Shown here: in pieces, positions 6,430 through 8,368 of the stretch | How positions within the stretch are numbered: the stretch's first letter is position 1 | How the letters are laid out: every line of letters begins with the position of its first letter | Assembly (NCBI GenBank): GCA_016735415.1 | Contig: JAERRP010000035.1 | Span: forward strand, 1-8,368 | Source of the DNA: Desulfobacterales bacterium | Lineage (GTDB): Bacteria > Desulfobacterota > Desulfobacteria > Desulfobacterales > UBA5852 | Direction of reading: 5' to 3' | DNA length: 8,368 nt | Translations under genes and position numbers: made by a program | The notes under the pieces: model-generated | Database searches by the model: none | Told to the model about the DNA's origin: nothing | The model's input: only the letters and a program-made list of their open reading frames with translations

Positions 6430-6888
6430 TTACAGATTATTTCGCAGGGTCAGTAGCGGCACCGGGCATTTATGCAGCATCCGGGTGGCTGTGGACCCGA
6501 ACAACATGCCGCTGAATTGCCCCCGGCCGCGGGTTCCCATGATCACGAGATCGATGTCCAGATCCTTCAGGGCGAGGGTCAGGGCTTCATACGGCGTCCC
6601 GCTCCGGACATGCCGACCGATGGTATCCGGGTCGAGGTCGAGTTCTGAAATGATCGCCAGCAGGGCGGCCAGCCGGTCTTCGCGCCGTTCTTCGATCTGA
6701 TCCAGCAATGAAATGGTGCTGTAAGCTTCGGCCACCTGGCGGATGGCTTCAATATCCTTTTGATTGATGACATTCACGAGATGGACTTCCGCATCAAGTT
6801 TGCGGGCCAGGGCCGTGGCGTAACGGACAAGGTGCTTGCTGATATCCGAAAAGTCCACGGCCACCATGATCCTTCTGATTTCATTCAT
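6430..6888 (-). CDS. universal stress protein, single UspA domain with intact ATP motif
   Basis: 152-aa Usp. It has the first-strand motif R-I-M-V-A-V-D-F-S (D12) and a textbook G118-T-R-G121-R-G-Q-F-S-G-M-L-F-G131-S132 loop, so it is the best ATP-binding candidate of the three. The middle (about 43-82) is a charged helix pair containing D-Q-I-E-E-R-R-E-D-R. The start is placed at the ATG at 6888 because GGAAGG (6895-6900) stands 6 nt before it; a longer reading from the TTG at 6906 would swallow that site. It lies 68 nt downstream of the CBS-ACT gene and is probably in the same transcript. The role is stress survival through nucleotide-dependent partner binding; partners are unknown. Confidence 0.93.
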   Translation of the reverse strand: MNEIRRIMVAVDFSDISKHLVRYATALARKLDAEVHLVNVINQKDIEAIRQVAEAYSTISLLDQIEERREDRLAALLAIISELDLDPDTIGRHVRSGTPYEALTLALKDLDIDLVIMGTRGRGQFSGMLFGSTATRMLHKCPVPLLTLRNNL

Positions 6889-6894
6889 GACCAA

Positions 6895-6900
6895 CCTTCC
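6895..6900 (-). promoter_or_regulatory. ribosome binding site that fixes the Usp start at 6888
   Basis: On the - strand GGAAGG is followed by a 6-nt spacer and ATG. This makes the upstream in-frame TTG at 6906 an unlikely start, shortening the protein by six residues. Confidence 0.7.
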
Positions 6901-6956
6901 TTCCAAGAACGCCCTGGGGTAATATCTTCGGCGGCGGACACGGTCCGGCCGACCCT

Positions 6957-7640
6957 TCAGGCGGTGAATATCTCGCGCCGGTTTTCGCGATGGTCCACCA
7001 GGTAGCGCAGCCGGGCGGCGGCTTTCAGTTCATCCACCATGGCGGCTGTTTTTTTCCGGTCCACCTGAAAGGCCCGGATGTATACATGGCGGAATCCCTG
7101 AGGGGCGCGGTCGTAAGACGACAGGATGCTGGCCATGCGGCCGCCGTGGCGGCGGATGATGTCGATCAGTTCTTTGATGGAACCGGGTCGGTCTTCCACC
7201 TCAAAGGCCAGGTGGAACCCCCGGCGTTTAACACCGGTCAGCGATATCAAGGCATTGAAAAGATCATCTTGGGAGATCAGGCCCACCATGCGCCCCTTGG
7301 CGTCCATGACCGGCGCACCGGAAATGTGATGGTCGCGCAGCACTTCGGCGGCTTCTTCGATCGTATAATTTTCAGGAACCGTGATGGGGTTGCGGCTCAT
7401 GATTTCGCGGACCTTGATACGTGAAAGTAAATGCAGCAGTTCGTGAATTTCCAGCAGGGTGGCATCCGAGGCCGACGCCCGCTTCAGGTCGCGATCGGTT
7501 ACAATGCCGACCAGGGCGCCCTGCTCGAAAACCGGCAGGGTCTTGATCTGGTTTTCTTTCATCAGCGTGAGGGCCTCTTCCATCGAAGCCCGGGCTTCGA
7601 CGCTGAGAACGGTAGGATTCATCCAGTTGCGTACAAGCAT
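6957..7640 (-). CDS. CBS-CBS-ACT regulatory protein, AcuB-like
   Basis: 227-aa soluble regulatory protein. CBS motif 1 spans about 1-55 (V-R-N-W-M-N-P-T, then L-V-G-I-V-T-D-R-D-L), CBS motif 2 about 78-133 (V-R-E-I-M-S-R-N-P, then M-V-G-L-I-S-Q-D-D-L), and a C-terminal ACT domain about 141-215 (F-E-V-E-D-R-P-G-S-I at 146-155). This layout and length match AcuB-type proteins. CBS pairs generally bind adenine nucleotides and ACT domains small metabolites such as amino acids, so this is a likely sensor of energy or metabolite status; no enzyme domain is present. AAGGAG lies 8 nt before the ATG. The gene starts 15 nt after the receiver gene stop, indicating cotranscription with the receiver and acetyltransferase genes. 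In Bacillus, acuB is next to the GNAT gene acuA. The symbol acuB is not assigned because the function here is untested. Confidence 0.9.
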   Translation of the reverse strand: MLVRNWMNPTVLSVEARASMEEALTLMKENQIKTLPVFEQGALVGIVTDRDLKRASASDATLLEIHELLHLLSRIKVREIMSRNPITVPENYTIEEAAEVLRDHHISGAPVMDAKGRMVGLISQDDLFNALISLTGVKRRGFHLAFEVEDRPGSIKELIDIIRRHGGRMASILSSYDRAPQGFRHVYIRAFQVDRKKTAAMVDELKAAARLRYLVDHRENRREIFTA

Positions 7641-7655
7641 GGTCTGTCTCCTTGG

Positions 7656-8075
7656 TTAAGATCTCCGGTTCGGTGGCTCTTCCAGCAGCCGGACGATGGC
7701 GTGCTCGATGGTCTGGGAGTTGAAGGGTTTGTCGATGAAGATGTCGACGCCGATCTCGGCGGCCTGGGCATAAAGCTGCCGAGATCCGAAGGCCGTTATC
7801 AGAATCATGGGGACCGCGGGTGCCAGGCCTTTGGCTTCGCGGAGCAGATCGAGCCCGTCCCGGTCGGGCAGCTGATAATCGCATATCAGAATGTCGACCC
7901 CTCCCCGGCGCAGGGCCGCCAGACCCTCCTCAGCGGATTCGGCCGTGGTGACGCGGCATCCTTCGCAGCTCAGGCAGATGGACATGGAATCCCTGATCCA
8001 GGCGTCGTCGTCCACCAACAGGATGTGCTTATCCTTGAGCCGCATGAATTTTCCGAGGTTCGTTTCAGACGTCAT
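7656..8075 (-). CDS. receiver-only response regulator
   Basis: 139-aa CheY-like protein. The receiver spans about 16-133: acidic pocket D22/D23/D24, phosphoacceptor D66 (in L-I-C-D-Y-Q-L-P-D), switch T94 and conserved K116-P. All are intact, so it should be phosphorylatable. No output domain follows; the last six residues are polar. There is no histidine kinase next to it in the window; the nearest one (1475-3136) already has its own receiver. The start overlaps the end of the acetyltransferase gene by 11 nt, suggesting translational coupling, and AAGGA lies about 8 nt before the ATG inside that gene. A later ATG at residue 11 is possible but has less support. It may adjust the acetyltransferase or CBS-ACT protein by contact; that is inference. 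Confidence 0.92.
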   Translation of the reverse strand: MTSETNLGKFMRLKDKHILLVDDDAWIRDSMSICLSCEGCRVTTAESAEEGLAALRRGGVDILICDYQLPDRDGLDLLREAKGLAPAVPMILITAFGSRQLYAQAAEIGVDIFIDKPFNSQTIEHAIVRLLEEPPNRRS

Positions 8076-8368
8076 GGCCGCTTTCCTTCACATGTTCAGC
8101 GTTTTTCGACCGATGGTTCGATTCGCCGGTTATGGTAGCGGAAGGGCTACCCGCTTCCGTCGTCAGGCTGTCTGCCGATGGGATCTCGATGGTCAGTTCG
8201 ATGCCGCCCATCTCACGGTTGGTTTGCTGGTGGAATCCGGTTTTGCGGCCCAGTCGCAGCATTTGCCTGTTGTCGGCCAGCACGTAACCCACCAGCGTTT
8301 CGATGCCGAGCGTTTGGGCCACGGCAATGAGGTTTCGCAGGAGCGCCGCCCCGATACCCTGTCCGTGC
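8065..8368 (-). CDS. GNAT acetyltransferase C-terminus, Pat/YfiQ-like; 5' end outside the window
   Basis: Only the last 100 residues are visible; the frame stays open to the right edge (first whole codon at 8367), and the GTG at 8322 is internal. The fragment begins with the acetyl-CoA-binding motif A of GNATs, H-G-Q-G-I-G-A-A-L-L (Q-x-x-G-x-A form), continues through a G-I-E-T-L-V-G strand and V-L-A-D-N-R-Q-M-L-R-L-G-R-K-T-G-F, and ends the fold near I-E-L-T-I-E-I. N-R-x-M-L-x-L-x-R-K-x-G-F is characteristic of the GNAT module at the C-terminus of Pat/YfiQ protein lysine acetyltransferases, which are fused to an ADP-forming acyl-CoA synthetase-like part; whether that part exists here lies beyond the window. 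About 40 residues of polar, Ser/Thr-rich tail follow. The stop overlaps the receiver start by 11 nt. A stand-alone GNAT is the alternative. Confidence 0.82.
   Translation of the reverse strand, partial: HGQGIGAALLRNLIAVAQTLGIETLVGYVLADNRQMLRLGRKTGFHQQTNREMGGIELTIEIPSADSLTTEAGSPSATITGESNHRSKNAEHVKESGHDV

Noticed and set aside
7431..8138. 235-codon + strand frame over the receiver and CBS-ACT genes
   Set aside because: It spans parts of two firmly identified - strand genes and their junction, with no recognisable domain.

Overview
The window is GC-rich, densely coded and looks like a chromosomal segment of a free-living anaerobe-type Deltaproteobacterium/Desulfobacterota (Desulfobacteraceae-like). 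That placement is an inference from the gene mix: a divergent SLC13-type anion permease, a Cache-domain histidine kinase with a stand-alone receiver, a cytidylate-kinase-like protein, several universal stress proteins (Usp), an AcuB-like CBS-ACT protein and a Pat-like GNAT. No rRNA, tRNA, CRISPR array, transposase or phage gene is visible.

Left block (1-3615, + strand): the 3' part of a DASS/SLC13 anion symporter, a 553-residue membrane sensor kinase with a periplasmic Cache-type domain, and a 151-residue receiver-only response regulator. The kinase-regulator gap is 23 nt, and the three genes probably form a transport-and-sensing operon. Two hairpins (3619-3636 and 3717-3753) fill the convergent gap to the right block.

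Right block (3797-8368, all - strand, so transcribed right to left): the C-terminus of a GNAT acetyltransferase that resembles the end of Pat/YfiQ-type protein acetyltransferases, a receiver-only regulator overlapping it by 11 nt, a CBS-CBS-ACT protein (AcuB-like), a single-domain Usp, a tandem two-domain Usp, another single-domain Usp and, after a 254-bp spacer, a cytidylate-kinase-like P-loop protein. Proteins of the CBS, ACT and Usp families commonly bind adenine nucleotides or small metabolites, and a GNAT uses acetyl-CoA. The block therefore reads as an energy- and stress-status module that may couple nucleotide or acetyl-CoA levels to protein acetylation, comparable in logic to acuA-acuB of Bacillus.

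The most striking non-coding element is a 133-bp near-palindrome (4588-4720) in the spacer before the kinase-like gene. It is followed by a second imperfect hairpin. Together they look like a dispersed structured repeat or a small non-autonomous element rather than a simple terminator.
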